Shown here: in pieces, positions 1 through 8,866 of the stretch
How positions within the stretch are numbered: the stretch's first letter is position 1
How the letters are laid out: each line of letters opens with the position of its first letter
Source of the DNA: Prochlorococcus marinus
GTDB taxonomy: Bacteria; Cyanobacteriota; Cyanobacteriia; PCC-6307; Cyanobiaceae
Length of the DNA: 64,000 nt
Direction: 5' to 3'
NCBI RefSeq assembly: GCF_001180305.1
Contig: NZ_CVSX01000041.1
Span: 124,001 to 188,000, forward strand
Translations under genes and position numbers: made by a program
The notes under the pieces: generated by a model
What the model saw: the letters and a program-made list of their open reading frames with translations, nothing else
Database searches by the model: none
What the model was told of the DNA's origin: nothing

Positions 1-306
1 ATGAACATTAATGCGTGTATTGTAAATGCAAGGTTTGTAAAACCTCTTGATGAAAATCTTATTATTTCTCTGGCAAGCAGGATTCAAAAAGTAGTAACTA
101 TGGAAGAAGGAACCTTAATAGGTGGATTTGGTTCTGCTATCGTTGAATTATTTAACGATAATGAAGTAAATATTCCTGTATACAGAATCGGTATACCTGA
201 TGTTTTAGTAGATCATGCTTCACCTGATCAGAGTAAAGAAAAATTAGGTCTTATGCCTGATCAGATGGCAGATAAAATAATTAAGAAATTTAAGTTAAAT
301 AATTAA
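1..306 (+). CDS. dxs: 1-deoxy-D-xylulose-5-phosphate synthase, C-terminal end (partial)
   Basis: The last 101 residues of DXS, the thiamine-diphosphate enzyme that joins pyruvate and glyceraldehyde 3-phosphate in the first step of the MEP isoprenoid pathway. The fragment is the transketolase C-terminal domain: it contains the [15 protein letters not shown] stretch and the [15 protein letters not shown] stretch followed by the typical short basic tail. The gene is cut by the left window edge. The ATG at base 1 is an internal methionine, not the start. A convergent psaK follows after about 20 bases. Confidence 0.9.
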   Translation: MNINACIVNARFVKPLDENLIISLASRIQKVVTMEEGTLIGGFGSAIVELFNDNEVNIPVYRIGIPDVLVDHASPDQSKEKLGLMPDQMADKIIKKFKLNN

Positions 307-325
307 AAATTTAAAATATAAATTT

Positions 326-586
326 TTATAAAACACCACGTGATGCTAATCCTAGAATTGCTCCAATCCCGAAAATATGCCCTAGGCAATTAGCACCTAC
401 AACTGATGCGTGACTTAACCCACCATAGAACTTTGAATTAGGTATTTCAAATCCTTCATTAGGTTTTCTTATTGTTGCTCTAGCAATTGCATAAGCAAAA
501 ACATTACATGCAATCATTACGACGGCACACTTTGGAGACCAAGAAAAAGTTGCTGGATCTGCAGCTGCAAATAATGTAGTAAACAT
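326..586 (-). CDS. psaK: Photosystem I reaction centre subunit X (PsaK)
   Basis: A small thylakoid membrane subunit on the edge of photosystem I, next to PsaA, where it helps bind antenna chlorophyll and couple energy transfer. The 86 residues form two hydrophobic helices, about residues 17-37 and 60-82, joined by a polar loop rich in Asn and Gly. The segment with SKFYGGLSHASVVGANCLGH before the second helix is characteristic of PsaK. The length matches the family. It is transcribed alone on the minus strand, tail to tail with dxs. Confidence 0.92.
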   Translation of the reverse strand: MFTTLFAAADPATFSWSPKCAVVMIACNVFAYAIARATIRKPNEGFEIPNSKFYGGLSHASVVGANCLGHIFGIGAILGLASRGVL

Positions 587-652
587 AAAAAATCGTTATT
601 TTCTACTATTCTCTAATACTTTTACCTAAAAAACACAAAATTGTAAAAGGTC

Positions 653-988
653 TTAAGAGTTGTTTACTTCTAAGCCATTTAACAACTTTATAAATCCAAA
701 CAAAATAACAAAATCACTTAGAGTCAAGAATGATTCTGCTAAACCATGCAGGAAGTCAACCTCAACAAGGGTTTTATCATAGTAATTTAGTGTGAAGATA
801 GATACCAATATAGTTATCAATACGAATAATACAGTTAAAGAAAATCCCATTTTTACAAAATTATTAACAGATTTAATTTTATATAAGTAATACAAAAATA
901 TTGCATATGGAATTATTGATACAGCGAATAAAAATGTGTTATCTATTGAACCTAATTTATTAATAAATTTTAAAAATAAATCATTCAT
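653..988 (-). CDS. DUF3593 family membrane protein
   Basis: A 111-residue integral membrane protein with three predicted hydrophobic helices, near residues 17-36, 46-68 and 84-104. The HGLAESFLTLSDFVILFG stretch suits the DUF3593 family found in cyanobacteria and plastid-bearing eukaryotes. No biochemical function is established for the family. The start overlaps the end of the upstream DUF2499 gene by 8 bases, so the two are translationally coupled and probably act together in one membrane. Confidence 0.75.
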   Translation of the reverse strand: MNDLFLKFINKLGSIDNTFLFAVSIIPYAIFLYYLYKIKSVNNFVKMGFSLTVLFVLITILVSIFTLNYYDKTLVEVDFLHGLAESFLTLSDFVILFGFIKLLNGLEVNNS

Positions 989-1283
989 AAGTCTCTTTTC
1001 CTCTATAAATTATTAATGCGGCTAAGGCTAATGTTGAATTTCCCATAAATGTAAATATTCCTTGAAGTGTTACTAGACCGTAAAGAATTTCTTGATTGTC
1101 ATAGATATGCCAAGTAATCGCACACATAGCACCTATTAAGTTTGGGACCATAGCGATGCTCAACCAAAAAAATAAATTATATTTTTTATATGTAGAAATT
1201 TTGTTTATGACTAATATGGCAAATATCCATTCTATTACTGAAGAAATATGTATTAACCAAGTTCCAAATGATAATTCGTGCAA
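981..1283 (-). CDS. Ycf49-like DUF2499 membrane protein
   Basis: A 100-residue membrane protein of the DUF2499 (Ycf49-like) family, known from cyanobacteria and red-algal plastids, with no assigned function. The conserved opening TWLIHISSVIEWIFA and the later MVPNLIGAMCAITWHIYDN are family features. Three hydrophobic helices are visible. It lies 3 bases after the peroxiredoxin gene and overlaps the DUF3593 gene, so the three form one minus-strand operon. The conserved pairing with DUF3593 suggests a joint membrane role. This is inference. Confidence 0.78.
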   Translation of the reverse strand: MHELSFGTWLIHISSVIEWIFAILVINKISTYKKYNLFFWLSIAMVPNLIGAMCAITWHIYDNQEILYGLVTLQGIFTFMGNSTLALAALIIYRGKETYE

Positions 1284-1286
1284 AAT

Positions 1287-1823
1287 TTATACTTTTTTCT
1301 TTAATACATTGAGAACTTCTTTGGCATGATTTATAGGTAAAACACTAATCCATCTATAAGAAATTTTCCCATCGGGAGAAATCAAAAAAGTATTTCGATC
1401 TGAGAATGGAGGAATCCAGGAACCATATTTATCACTAATAATTCCGTCAGGATCAGATAATAAAGTGTAGTTAATAGATTTCTCGCTGCAGAAACTTTCG
1501 TGAGAATTTTTATTATCAGCACTAATGCCAATAATTTCGGTATTATATTTTGAAAAATCTTTTTTTAATTCCGAAAAACCCTTAGCTTCCAGAGTACAGC
1601 CTGATGTAAAATCTTTAGGGTAAAAATAAATAACAAGCCATTTACCTTTGAAATCACTTAATTCCCAAATTGTTTTTGTTTTTATGTTTTTATTAAAACC
1701 TTCTAATTGAAAGTTTGGAGCAATATCTCCAACTTCAGGAGCAAAATCAAAAGAGAAGGCTGAATTACTATTAAATAAAAGAATAAAAGATATTAATATA
1801 CTTCCAACTAAATTTCTCATCAA
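1287..1823 (-). CDS. Exported PrxQ/BCP-type peroxiredoxin
   Basis: A thiol peroxidase of the BCP/PrxQ subfamily that reduces hydrogen peroxide and organic peroxides. The first 24 or so residues form a Sec-type signal peptide ending near NSAFS, so the enzyme should act in the periplasm or thylakoid lumen. The peroxidatic cysteine is Cys76 in DFTSGCTLEA. The usual PrxQ resolving cysteine five residues later is Lys81 here. Cys112 in the SHESFC segment could act as resolving residue, as in BCPs whose second cysteine lies in helix 3. It lies between rpmB and the ycf49-like gene in a minus-strand run. Confidence 0.87.
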   Translation of the reverse strand: MMRNLVGSILISFILLFNSNSAFSFDFAPEVGDIAPNFQLEGFNKNIKTKTIWELSDFKGKWLVIYFYPKDFTSGCTLEAKGFSELKKDFSKYNTEIIGISADNKNSHESFCSEKSINYTLLSDPDGIISDKYGSWIPPFSDRNTFLISPDGKISYRWISVLPINHAKEVLNVLKKKV

Positions 1824-1825
1824 AT

Positions 1826-2062
1826 TTAGAATTTTTTTAAATCAACTCCATTTGATTTGGCAAACTTATCTAATCCTACTTTTTGTACAGATTTTAGGGC
1901 TTTGGTACTTAATTTTATATTTATCCATTTTTTACCTTCATCCCACCATAGTCTCCTTTTTTGGAGATTAACTTGTTGCAATTTTTTTGTACGAATATGT
2001 GAGTGACTCACTGCCATCCCGTTATTAGCTTTTGCACCAGTCAGTTCGCAAACTCTTGACAT
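1826..2062 (-). CDS. rpmB: 50S ribosomal protein L28
   Basis: A 78-residue ribosomal protein of the large subunit. The start [20 protein letters not shown] and the following [20 protein letters not shown] are the L28 signature, and the length is normal. It has the basic charge expected for an rRNA-binding protein. The peroxiredoxin gene starts 2 bases after its end, so both are probably transcribed together, downstream of htpG and its terminator-like hairpin. Confidence 0.96.
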   Translation of the reverse strand: MSRVCELTGAKANNGMAVSHSHIRTKKLQQVNLQKRRLWWDEGKKWINIKLSTKALKSVQKVGLDKFAKSNGVDLKKF

Positions 2063-2098
2063 ATTTTTTATGTTATATCTTTAAAAATTTTAACACAT

Positions 2099-2119
2099 GA
2101 CTTAATTTGATGAATTAAG
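2099..2119 (-). terminator. Hairpin spanning the htpG stop codon
   Basis: A perfect 8-bp inverted repeat (ACTTAATT / AATTAAGT) with a 5-base loop overlaps the htpG stop codon. It is A+T-only apart from one G-C pair, so the stem is weak. It may mark the transcript end or attenuate read-through into rpmB. Confidence 0.3.
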
Positions 2120-4006
2120 TAATTCTGAAATTAATTCGGCATTATTATTTTGTAAATTAATTATCTGTTCTTGATCTAAACCACCAACGGAAAGCTTAGC
2201 CATATCATAAACATGATTAGCAATTTTAGATGCCAATGGATTTTCAATAGGATCTTTTTTATCAATAATAATTTTGTTGCCTGTAATTTTATTAAGACCA
2301 ACAATAAGTGGATGCTCTTTGTTAATTAAGAGCACATGATATTCAGGTAAGCCAGGCATCTTTTGTTCCATGTAAGCGCCCATATCATTAATTCTTCTCA
2401 TTTGTTCTGGAAGCAAGATCATCGCAGGTGGAGCATCTTTACTGGAAAGTGACTGAACTTTAACCGTTACTTTCTCATTGTTAAGTGCCTTAACAATCGT
2501 ATCTCTAAGATTATCTGTATTTGATTTGCCATCCTTATCAACAATTTCTTTAGACTCTTTATCTTCTAGTTCATTTATTTCAGAATCTACTCTTTGGAAT
2601 TGATAATCTTCATTTTTACTTTCAAACCATGGAAGAAATTGTGCATCAATTAAGGGATCTGATTTAATAACTTCCTTATTATCAGATAAACAGATATTTA
2701 ATGCACTTGACTGCGCAATCAAATCTGAACAGTAAATTATTTTTTTAGAATCATTTAACTTATTTCTTTCTTTGTAATTTGCGAGTGTTGTGAAATACTT
2801 ATCATTGGACTTGATAAGGGATTTATTATCAATATCCTTTGTTACGTCTTTCTCTGTATTTATTATTGTTTCGAAAATTATACTTTTATCTACTAAATCA
2901 GCAAATTTTTCATCTTCGATAGCACCAATTTTAATAAAAGCAGAGATGGAATCCCATATTTCTGCATAAAATTCTGGAGAATTTTTTATCAAGTCCTGCA
3001 GTTTATTAGCGATTTTTTTTGAAATAAATGATGATATAGACCTTACTTTTCTATCTGTTTGTAATGCACTTCTACTAACATTCAAAGGTATATCTGTAGA
3101 GTCAATAACTCCTCTTAGAGGTAAAAGGTATTTAGGTACTATCTCTTTAATTGAATCGCTCACGAATACTTGATTGCAAAATAGTTTTATTTCTCCCTTT
3201 TCCCAATCAGCTCTTCCTGACAACTTAGGAAAATACAATATTCCTTGTATGTCATAAGGATAATCTGTATTGAGATGAATCCATAACAGTGGATCTCCTT
3301 GGAAAGGATAAAGGTATTTATATAACTCAATATAATCTTCATCTTTTAATTCACTGGTTTGTTTTCTCCAGGGAGGATTTTTTTTATTAATTGTCTCACC
3401 TTCAAGTAACACATCTACTGGCATAAAGTCACAATATTTTTTTATTAGTAATTTAATCCTTTCAGGCTCGATAAACTCTTTTTCTTCTTCAAGTAGGTGA
3501 AGTATCACATCTGTACCAATAGTTTCTCTTTCTGATTCTTCTAACGTGAAATTTGGCGATCCATCACAAGACCATTTGATAGCTTTTGATTCCCCAATTG
3601 CTGATTTAGTTAATATATCAACTCTATCTGCCACCATAAAACTTGAATAAAAACCTAGTCCAAAATGACCTATAAATTCATCGTTATCTTTTTTATATTT
3701 TGTTAGGAATTCTTCAGCACTAGAAAATGCAACTTGGTTTATGTATTTCTTAATCTCTTCATCATTCATTCCAATTCCATTATCGGAAATTGTTAAAGTA
3801 TTTTTTTCACGGTTAATTGTTATTTTTACTTGAGCCTCCTCATTATTTTCGCAATCACCTGCCATAGAGGCCATTCTTCTTTTACTAATTGCGTCAACAC
3901 CATTACTAACAAGTTCTCTTAAAAAGATTTCATGGTCTGAATATACTGCCTTCTTGATAATTGGGAATATATTTTCGGTATTAATACGAATTTCGCCTTT
4001 TTCCAT
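2102..4006 (-). CDS. htpG: Chaperone protein HtpG (Hsp90)
   Basis: The bacterial Hsp90, an ATP-driven dimeric chaperone that in cyanobacteria protects against heat and high light and helps tetrapyrrole and phycobilisome proteins. The 634 residues show the GHKL ATP-binding domain with the ELVSNGVDA motif (31-39), DNGIGM (75-80) and a GHFGLGFYSS lid motif near 113. A middle domain contains SRSALQTDRKVRSI, and a C-terminal dimerisation domain follows. The length is normal and there is no C-terminal MEEVD, as in all bacterial forms. It is preceded by a gap of about 120 bases after hisZ. Confidence 0.96.
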   Translation of the reverse strand: MEKGEIRINTENIFPIIKKAVYSDHEIFLRELVSNGVDAISKRRMASMAGDCENNEEAQVKITINREKNTLTISDNGIGMNDEEIKKYINQVAFSSAEEFLTKYKKDNDEFIGHFGLGFYSSFMVADRVDILTKSAIGESKAIKWSCDGSPNFTLEESERETIGTDVILHLLEEEKEFIEPERIKLLIKKYCDFMPVDVLLEGETINKKNPPWRKQTSELKDEDYIELYKYLYPFQGDPLLWIHLNTDYPYDIQGILYFPKLSGRADWEKGEIKLFCNQVFVSDSIKEIVPKYLLPLRGVIDSTDIPLNVSRSALQTDRKVRSISSFISKKIANKLQDLIKNSPEFYAEIWDSISAFIKIGAIEDEKFADLVDKSIIFETIINTEKDVTKDIDNKSLIKSNDKYFTTLANYKERNKLNDSKKIIYCSDLIAQSSALNICLSDNKEVIKSDPLIDAQFLPWFESKNEDYQFQRVDSEINELEDKESKEIVDKDGKSNTDNLRDTIVKALNNEKVTVKVQSLSSKDAPPAMILLPEQMRRINDMGAYMEQKMPGLPEYHVLLINKEHPLIVGLNKITGNKIIIDKKDPIENPLASKIANHVYDMAKLSVGGLDQEQIINLQNNNAELISELLNSSN

Positions 4007-4123
4007 TTAAATAAAAATCAAACATACAAATCTTATTTCTTAAAAACTAGTTAATCAAGTTTAATTAGGAGTATTCTCCGAACAATATTTGAATTTTAAA
4101 GTAATATAAATTTTTAAAAGTTT

Positions 4124-5272
4124 TTATTTAACCCACAAAATCTCATTACAATTATTTTCTTTCATTATTTGATTAGCTTTAGTTAAGTCATCGCATGGAT
4201 TTAAATGTAAGACAGCAATATTTCCTCTTTTTTGTTGAACTTTTTGTTCATTCAACCCTTTTTCTAACAAATAAGCATCTTTAAACATCAATAAAATCTT
4301 TTTTTTATCTGAATTTTCTTCCTTAATTAAATTTCTTAATATGTCTACTGAAATTGTAAATCCAATCCCATTAAATATTTTCTCATTAGGACTATAGAAT
4401 CTTACTAACTCATCATATCTCCCGCCTTTTGCGATGACGCTTTTATTTTTACCATTATCCCCTATTAGTTGAAAAACTATTCCTTCATATAAATTCAAGT
4501 GAGGTTGAAATGTGGGATCAAGTTGTAATTTAACACCATATCTATTTGATATTTTTGATAATGTTTCAAATAAAAAATTTAAGTCATCTAAAGTTTTACT
4601 AGTGCCATATATAGTTTTTAATTTTTTTAATATTACAATTGGTTCTCCTCGTGTGAATAAAAGATCTTTAAGTATATATTTATCATCTTCTTCTATTCCT
4701 AATTTAGATAAATTATCTTGATCAAAATCAACAAGGCTTTTCTTAATTTCTTCAAAATTATTATTCTTATATTTGTTCAGTATCAAGTCCATTATTTTTG
4801 TGGTACTGACTAGTAGAGATAAATTACAACCATCCTTCAAATTAATATTATCGATTGCATCAAACAATATATTAATAACTTCAATTTCTGGACATTTTGT
4901 ATCATATCCAATTAATTCAATTCCACTCTGCAGTTTCTCCTGTAACTTAATAGAGTTTTTATTATGTTTTTTATCAAAGACCATTCCATTGGTGAATAAT
5001 CTTATAGGTCTTTTTTTATTTATTAATCTAGTAGATGACAATTTAACAATAGATGTTGTCATTTCTGGCCTAAGACATAATGAATTGTTACTTACTATTC
5101 CCACAACCTGATTTTCGTCAATAACGCCACGGCCTTTTATCGTCTCTAAAGTATTTATAAATGATGGTGAAACTTCTTCGTAACCCCATAGTTTATAAAT
5201 ACTATTTAAATTATTTATGATGTTTGAGTTATTTTTTACATCGACTAATTTAATTTCCTTTATATCTGTCAT
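4124..5272 (-). CDS. hisZ: ATP phosphoribosyltransferase regulatory subunit HisZ
   Basis: HisZ is a histidyl-tRNA-synthetase-like protein without aminoacylation activity. It joins the short form of HisG to make the first enzyme of histidine biosynthesis and confers feedback control. The 382 residues keep the class II synthetase core: motif 2 as LCLRPEMTTSIVKL and the GGRYDELV segment. The anticodon-binding domain of HisRS is essentially replaced by a short C-terminal region. This implies a short HisG elsewhere in the genome. It lies 18 bases after the inositol phosphatase gene in a likely operon. Confidence 0.88.
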   Translation of the reverse strand: MTDIKEIKLVDVKNNSNIINNLNSIYKLWGYEEVSPSFINTLETIKGRGVIDENQVVGIVSNNSLCLRPEMTTSIVKLSSTRLINKKRPIRLFTNGMVFDKKHNKNSIKLQEKLQSGIELIGYDTKCPEIEVINILFDAIDNINLKDGCNLSLLVSTTKIMDLILNKYKNNNFEEIKKSLVDFDQDNLSKLGIEEDDKYILKDLLFTRGEPIVILKKLKTIYGTSKTLDDLNFLFETLSKISNRYGVKLQLDPTFQPHLNLYEGIVFQLIGDNGKNKSVIAKGGRYDELVRFYSPNEKIFNGIGFTISVDILRNLIKEENSDKKKILLMFKDAYLLEKGLNEQKVQQKRGNIAVLHLNPCDDLTKANQIMKENNCNEILWVK

Positions 5273-5290
5273 TTTAATATTTTACGAATT

Positions 5291-6139
5291 TTAGGTATAG
5301 AGATTTTTTTTAAATGGAGAGACTTTATCTAGTTCATTTTTTAATTCAATTTCAAGGCTGGGAGAACAAGCTAAAATTCTTCCTGAACTTAAATTAAATT
5401 CGCCTGATGGATAATCAGAAATAATACCACCAGCCTCTTTAACAATAATAGCACCGGCCGCTAGGTCCCATACTTCTAATCCTCTTTCCCAGTATCCATC
5501 TACCTTACCTGCGGCAACAAATGCTAGATCAACTGCTGCTGCTCCTCCTCTTCTAACTCCTCTAGTTTTATGTGTTAAGTAACAAAATTCAGCATAATTA
5601 TTATCCTCTGTCTCAAATCTGTCATAAGAAAAACCAGTTACAAGTAGACTATCAGTAAGATTAGAGGGATTCGATACTTTAAGTTCGCTTTCATTGCAGA
5701 ATGAGCCTAAACCTATACAGGCTGAATATAGTTCATTTAAATAAGGTACTGAAATAGCCCCAATAATTGGCTTATTTTTATATACAAGACCAATAGAAGT
5801 TCCAAAAAAAGGATATCCATGGGAATAATTTGTTGTACCGTCTAATGGATCTATACACCACGTTAAATCCGAAGATTTGTTTAATTTTCCCGATTCCTCA
5901 GCATTTATAGAGATGTTTGGTGTTTGTTCTAATAAATATTCTTTTATTTTATTTTCAACTTCCAAATCAACATTGGTAACTAAATCACCCTTCCTACCCT
6001 TTGATGATATTTTCTGTATTTTATTGTAATTTACTTTTAAAATTTCATTACCAATTTGTGCTGATTTCTTAGCTATTTCATACAAACTGGAAAAGTTTAC
6101 TTGATTTGCAAGTACATCTATTTCACTTAATTCAAACAT
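5291..6139 (-). CDS. Inositol monophosphatase family protein
   Basis: A metal-dependent sugar-phosphate phosphatase of the IMPase/FBPase-like fold. The metal site is visible as EES near residue 81, DPLDGTTNY (97-105) and WDLAAGAIIVKEAGG near 222. The 282-residue length fits. Candidate substrates are inositol phosphate, histidinol phosphate or PAP. The adjacent hisZ makes histidinol-phosphatase activity worth testing, but sequence alone does not decide this. It starts 5 bases after the ferredoxin gene and runs into hisZ. Confidence 0.85.
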   Translation of the reverse strand: MFELSEIDVLANQVNFSSLYEIAKKSAQIGNEILKVNYNKIQKISSKGRKGDLVTNVDLEVENKIKEYLLEQTPNISINAEESGKLNKSSDLTWCIDPLDGTTNYSHGYPFFGTSIGLVYKNKPIIGAISVPYLNELYSACIGLGSFCNESELKVSNPSNLTDSLLVTGFSYDRFETEDNNYAEFCYLTHKTRGVRRGGAAAVDLAFVAAGKVDGYWERGLEVWDLAAGAIIVKEAGGIISDYPSGEFNLSSGRILACSPSLEIELKNELDKVSPFKKNLYT

Positions 6140-6144
6140 GGTAA

Positions 6145-6519
6145 TTAATCTTCCTCAAATTCCCAAGGAGGCGCAACTCTTGTATTTCCCCTGCCAAAAT
6201 ATTGTCCAAATTGTATATCGTATACTTCATCTTCATATGTAGTTTCTACTTCAAGATCTGAAGTTGCTTTAGCAACACAAAGAAGTGCATAACCTTTATC
6301 TTTTAAGGCTTGAGATACACCCATTGCTTCAGGTTGTTGCAAAGTACCAGATATTATTTTAACTGCACAACTTGTACAGCAACCATTTCTACATGAAAAT
6401 GCAAGTTTGAAACCTTTCTTCTCAAATTCCTTAAGTATATAATCATCACTATTAACCTGCTCTTGGTATACCTTTCCTGTTTCTTTATTTTTAATAGTGA
6501 CTGTGAAAGTCTTTTTCAA
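6145..6519 (-). CDS. FdC2-type [2Fe-2S] ferredoxin
   Basis: A plant-type [2Fe-2S] electron carrier of 124 residues, longer than photosynthetic ferredoxin (about 97). The cluster ligands are Cys43, Cys48, Cys51 and Cys81. Cys47 replaces the usual alanine, giving the SCRNGCCTSC signature that I recognise from the FdC2 branch. So does the C-terminal extension containing EDEVYDIQFGQYFGRG. FdC2 proteins have been linked to chlorophyll cyclase activity in plants. Note that acsF, the cyclase, is also encoded in this window. The partner is inference. Confidence 0.85.
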   Translation of the reverse strand: MKKTFTVTIKNKETGKVYQEQVNSDDYILKEFEKKGFKLAFSCRNGCCTSCAVKIISGTLQQPEAMGVSQALKDKGYALLCVAKATSDLEVETTYEDEVYDIQFGQYFGRGNTRVAPPWEFEED

Positions 6520-6568
6520 ATAACTTTCCTCAAAAATGGGATGATAAAGGGTTAAAATAATTATATTG

Positions 6569-6655
6569 GGAGAGGTGGCCGAGTGGTTGAAGGCGCAGCA
6601 CTGGAAATGCTGTATAGGGGAAACTTTATCGAGGGTTCGAATCCCTCTCTCTCCG
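6569..6655 (+). tRNA. tRNA-Ser (anticodon GGA)
   Basis: An 87-base class II tRNA. The acceptor arms GGAGAGG and TCTCTCC pair with one G-U, the discriminator is G, and the GGA anticodon is at 6603-6605 in a normal seven-base loop. A long variable arm (about 6612-6631) is diagnostic for serine. The T arm GAGGG-TTCGAAT-CCCTC is perfect. The 3' CCA is not encoded. It reads UCC/UCU codons. Confidence 0.97.
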
Positions 6656-6868
6656 TTTTATATTAGTTGATTTTGGTTGATTACATCAACAATTTTGTCT
6701 GAAAAGTACTTATAAAGATAGATAGTAATCAGTTTGATAGAAAATAAATAATCTTATTTATTTAAATTAAGTTGAAAATATTTGATTTTTACTATTATAT
6801 GTAAATATCTAAGATAAAAATTAAGTAAATTATTATTAAATTTTGCTTTAATTTAGCGATCTAAAATC

Positions 6869-8866
6869 ATGGGTCAAATAGTTGGAATTGATTTAGGTAC
6901 TACTAACTCTGTAATCGGAGTTATAGAAGCTGGTCGTCCAATTGTTATTGCAAATTCTGAAGGGTCCAGAACTACACCATCAATAGTTGGTTTTACAAAA
7001 GATAAAGAAATAGTAATAGGAGACCAAGCAAGAAGACAACTTGTATTAAATCCAAAGAATACCTTTTACAATTTAAAGAGATTTATTGGTAGCGACTGGG
7101 ACGAACTAGATGAAACAAGTATTTCTGTTCCTTATAATGTCAAAGCAAACAATAGTGGAAGTGTAAGAGTTCTTAGTCCTAATACAGAAAGAGAATATGC
7201 TCCTGAAGAATTAGTTAGCTCGTTAATTAGAAAATTGATTAATGATGCTGAAACATATTTAGGAGATACTGTTGACTCAGCTGTAATTACAGTCCCTGCC
7301 TATTTTAATGAATCACAAAGACAAGCAACTAAAGATTCTGCAATATTAGCCGGCATCAAAGTAGATAGAATCCTAAACGAACCTACTGCAGCCGCGCTTG
7401 CTTATGGCTTTGAAAAAAGTTCCTCTAATAATGTTTTGGTTTTTGATTTGGGGGGTGGAACATTTGATGTTTCATTATTAAAAATTTCTAATGGAGTATT
7501 TGATGTAAAAGCCACCTGTGGAGATACTCAACTTGGAGGAAATAATTTTGACTCAAAAATAGTAGATTGGCTTGCCGAAAAATTTATTGATAAACATGAT
7601 ATTGATCTAAGAAGAGATAGACAAGCCTTACAAAGATTAACTGAAGCTGCTGAAAAAGCTAAATGTGAATTATCAGGATTAAATAAAACAAAAATATCAT
7701 TACCATTTATAACTACAAGTAAAGAGGGGCCACTACATATCGATGAGACATTAGATAGAAAAATATTTGAATCACTATCTCAAGATCTATTAGACAGATT
7801 ATTAGAACCCGTTCAAATAGCCTTAGATGACTCTGGATGGAAAGCTGAAGACATTGATGAGGTGGTTCTTGTCGGAGGTAGTACAAGAATCCCAATGGTT
7901 CAACAGTTAGTCAAGACACTTGTGCCGAATGATCCCTGTCAATCTGTTAATCCAGATGAAGTTGTTGCAATAGGCGCAGCTATACAATCTGGCATAATTA
8001 GTGGTGATTTACAAGATTTATTACTTAATGACGTCACACCTTTATCGTTAGGTTTAGAAACAATTGGCGGTCTTATGAAAGTACTTATACCTCGTAATAC
8101 ACCAATACCAGTTAGACAATCAGATGTTTTTAGTACATCAGAAGCTAATCAATCATCAGTTGTCGTTCAAGTTAGACAAGGAGAAAGGCCACTAGCTTCT
8201 GAAAATAAATCACTTGGTAAATTTAGATTGTCAGGTATACCTCCAGCTCCAAGAGGAATCCCACAAGTTCAAGTTGCATTTGATATCGACGCTAATGGTC
8301 TTTTAGAAGTTAGTGCAACTGATAGAACAACAGGCAGAAAACAAACAGTTACAATTTCTGGAGGCTCTAATTTAAATGAACAAGAAATTAATTCTATAAT
8401 TGAAGAAGCTAAATCAAAAGCTAAAGAAGATAGAAAGAAAAGATCTGTTATTGATAGAAAAAATAGTGCATTAACTCTTATTGCACAAGCTGAAAGAAGA
8501 CTAAGAGATGCCTCTTTAGAATTTGGACCATATGGAGCTGAAAGACAACAAAGAGCTGTTGAATTAGCCATAGAAGATGTTGAAGAATTTATAGATGATG
8601 ATGATCCTCAAGAATTAGAAATTTCAGTAAGTGCTCTCCAAGAAGCATTATTCGGTTTGAATAGAAAATTTGCTTCAGAAAAGAAAAATGATAACAATCC
8701 ATTGCAGAATATTAAAAATACATTTGGTTCAATAAAAGATGAGTTGTTTTCAGATGATTATTGGGATGATGACCCTTGGGATAACCAAATGAATAGAAAT
8801 TATAGAAATTCGAGGTATGGTAATTCTAGGGATGATGATCCATGGGACAATGACTATTTCCTCTAA
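6869..8866 (+). CDS. dnaK: Chaperone protein DnaK (Hsp70)
   Basis: Hsp70 chaperone that binds exposed hydrophobic segments in an ATP-dependent cycle with DnaJ and GrpE. The actin-like ATPase domain shows [13 protein letters not shown] (phosphate 1), [14 protein letters not shown] and [15 protein letters not shown]. The substrate-binding domain and helical lid follow. The tail is unusual: an acidic, Trp-containing region carries the heptad DDDPWDN twice (residues 633-639 and 655-661) in place of a standard acidic end. Cyanobacteria have several DnaK paralogues, and this copy, paired with a J protein, is probably not the major DnaK2. The ATG follows a gap of about 210 bases after tRNA-Ser that probably holds its promoter. 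Confidence 0.95.
   Translation: MGQIVGIDLGTTNSVIGVIEAGRPIVIANSEGSRTTPSIVGFTKDKEIVIGDQARRQLVLNPKNTFYNLKRFIGSDWDELDETSISVPYNVKANNSGSVRVLSPNTEREYAPEELVSSLIRKLINDAETYLGDTVDSAVITVPAYFNESQRQATKDSAILAGIKVDRILNEPTAAALAYGFEKSSSNNVLVFDLGGGTFDVSLLKISNGVFDVKATCGDTQLGGNNFDSKIVDWLAEKFIDKHDIDLRRDRQALQRLTEAAEKAKCELSGLNKTKISLPFITTSKEGPLHIDETLDRKIFESLSQDLLDRLLEPVQIALDDSGWKAEDIDEVVLVGGSTRIPMVQQLVKTLVPNDPCQSVNPDEVVAIGAAIQSGIISGDLQDLLLNDVTPLSLGLETIGGLMKVLIPRNTPIPVRQSDVFSTSEANQSSVVVQVRQGERPLASENKSLGKFRLSGIPPAPRGIPQVQVAFDIDANGLLEVSATDRTTGRKQTVTISGGSNLNEQEINSIIEEAKSKAKEDRKKRSVIDRKNSALTLIAQAERRLRDASLEFGPYGAERQQRAVELAIEDVEEFIDDDDPQELEISVSALQEALFGLNRKFASEKKNDNNPLQNIKNTFGSIKDELFSDDYWDDDPWDNQMNRNYRNSRYGNSRDDDPWDNDYFL

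Noticed and set aside
8817..8866. Frameshift between dnaK and dnaJ.
   Set aside because: Both genes are complete with their own motifs; the 17-base overlap with an ATG at 8850 explains the arrangement.
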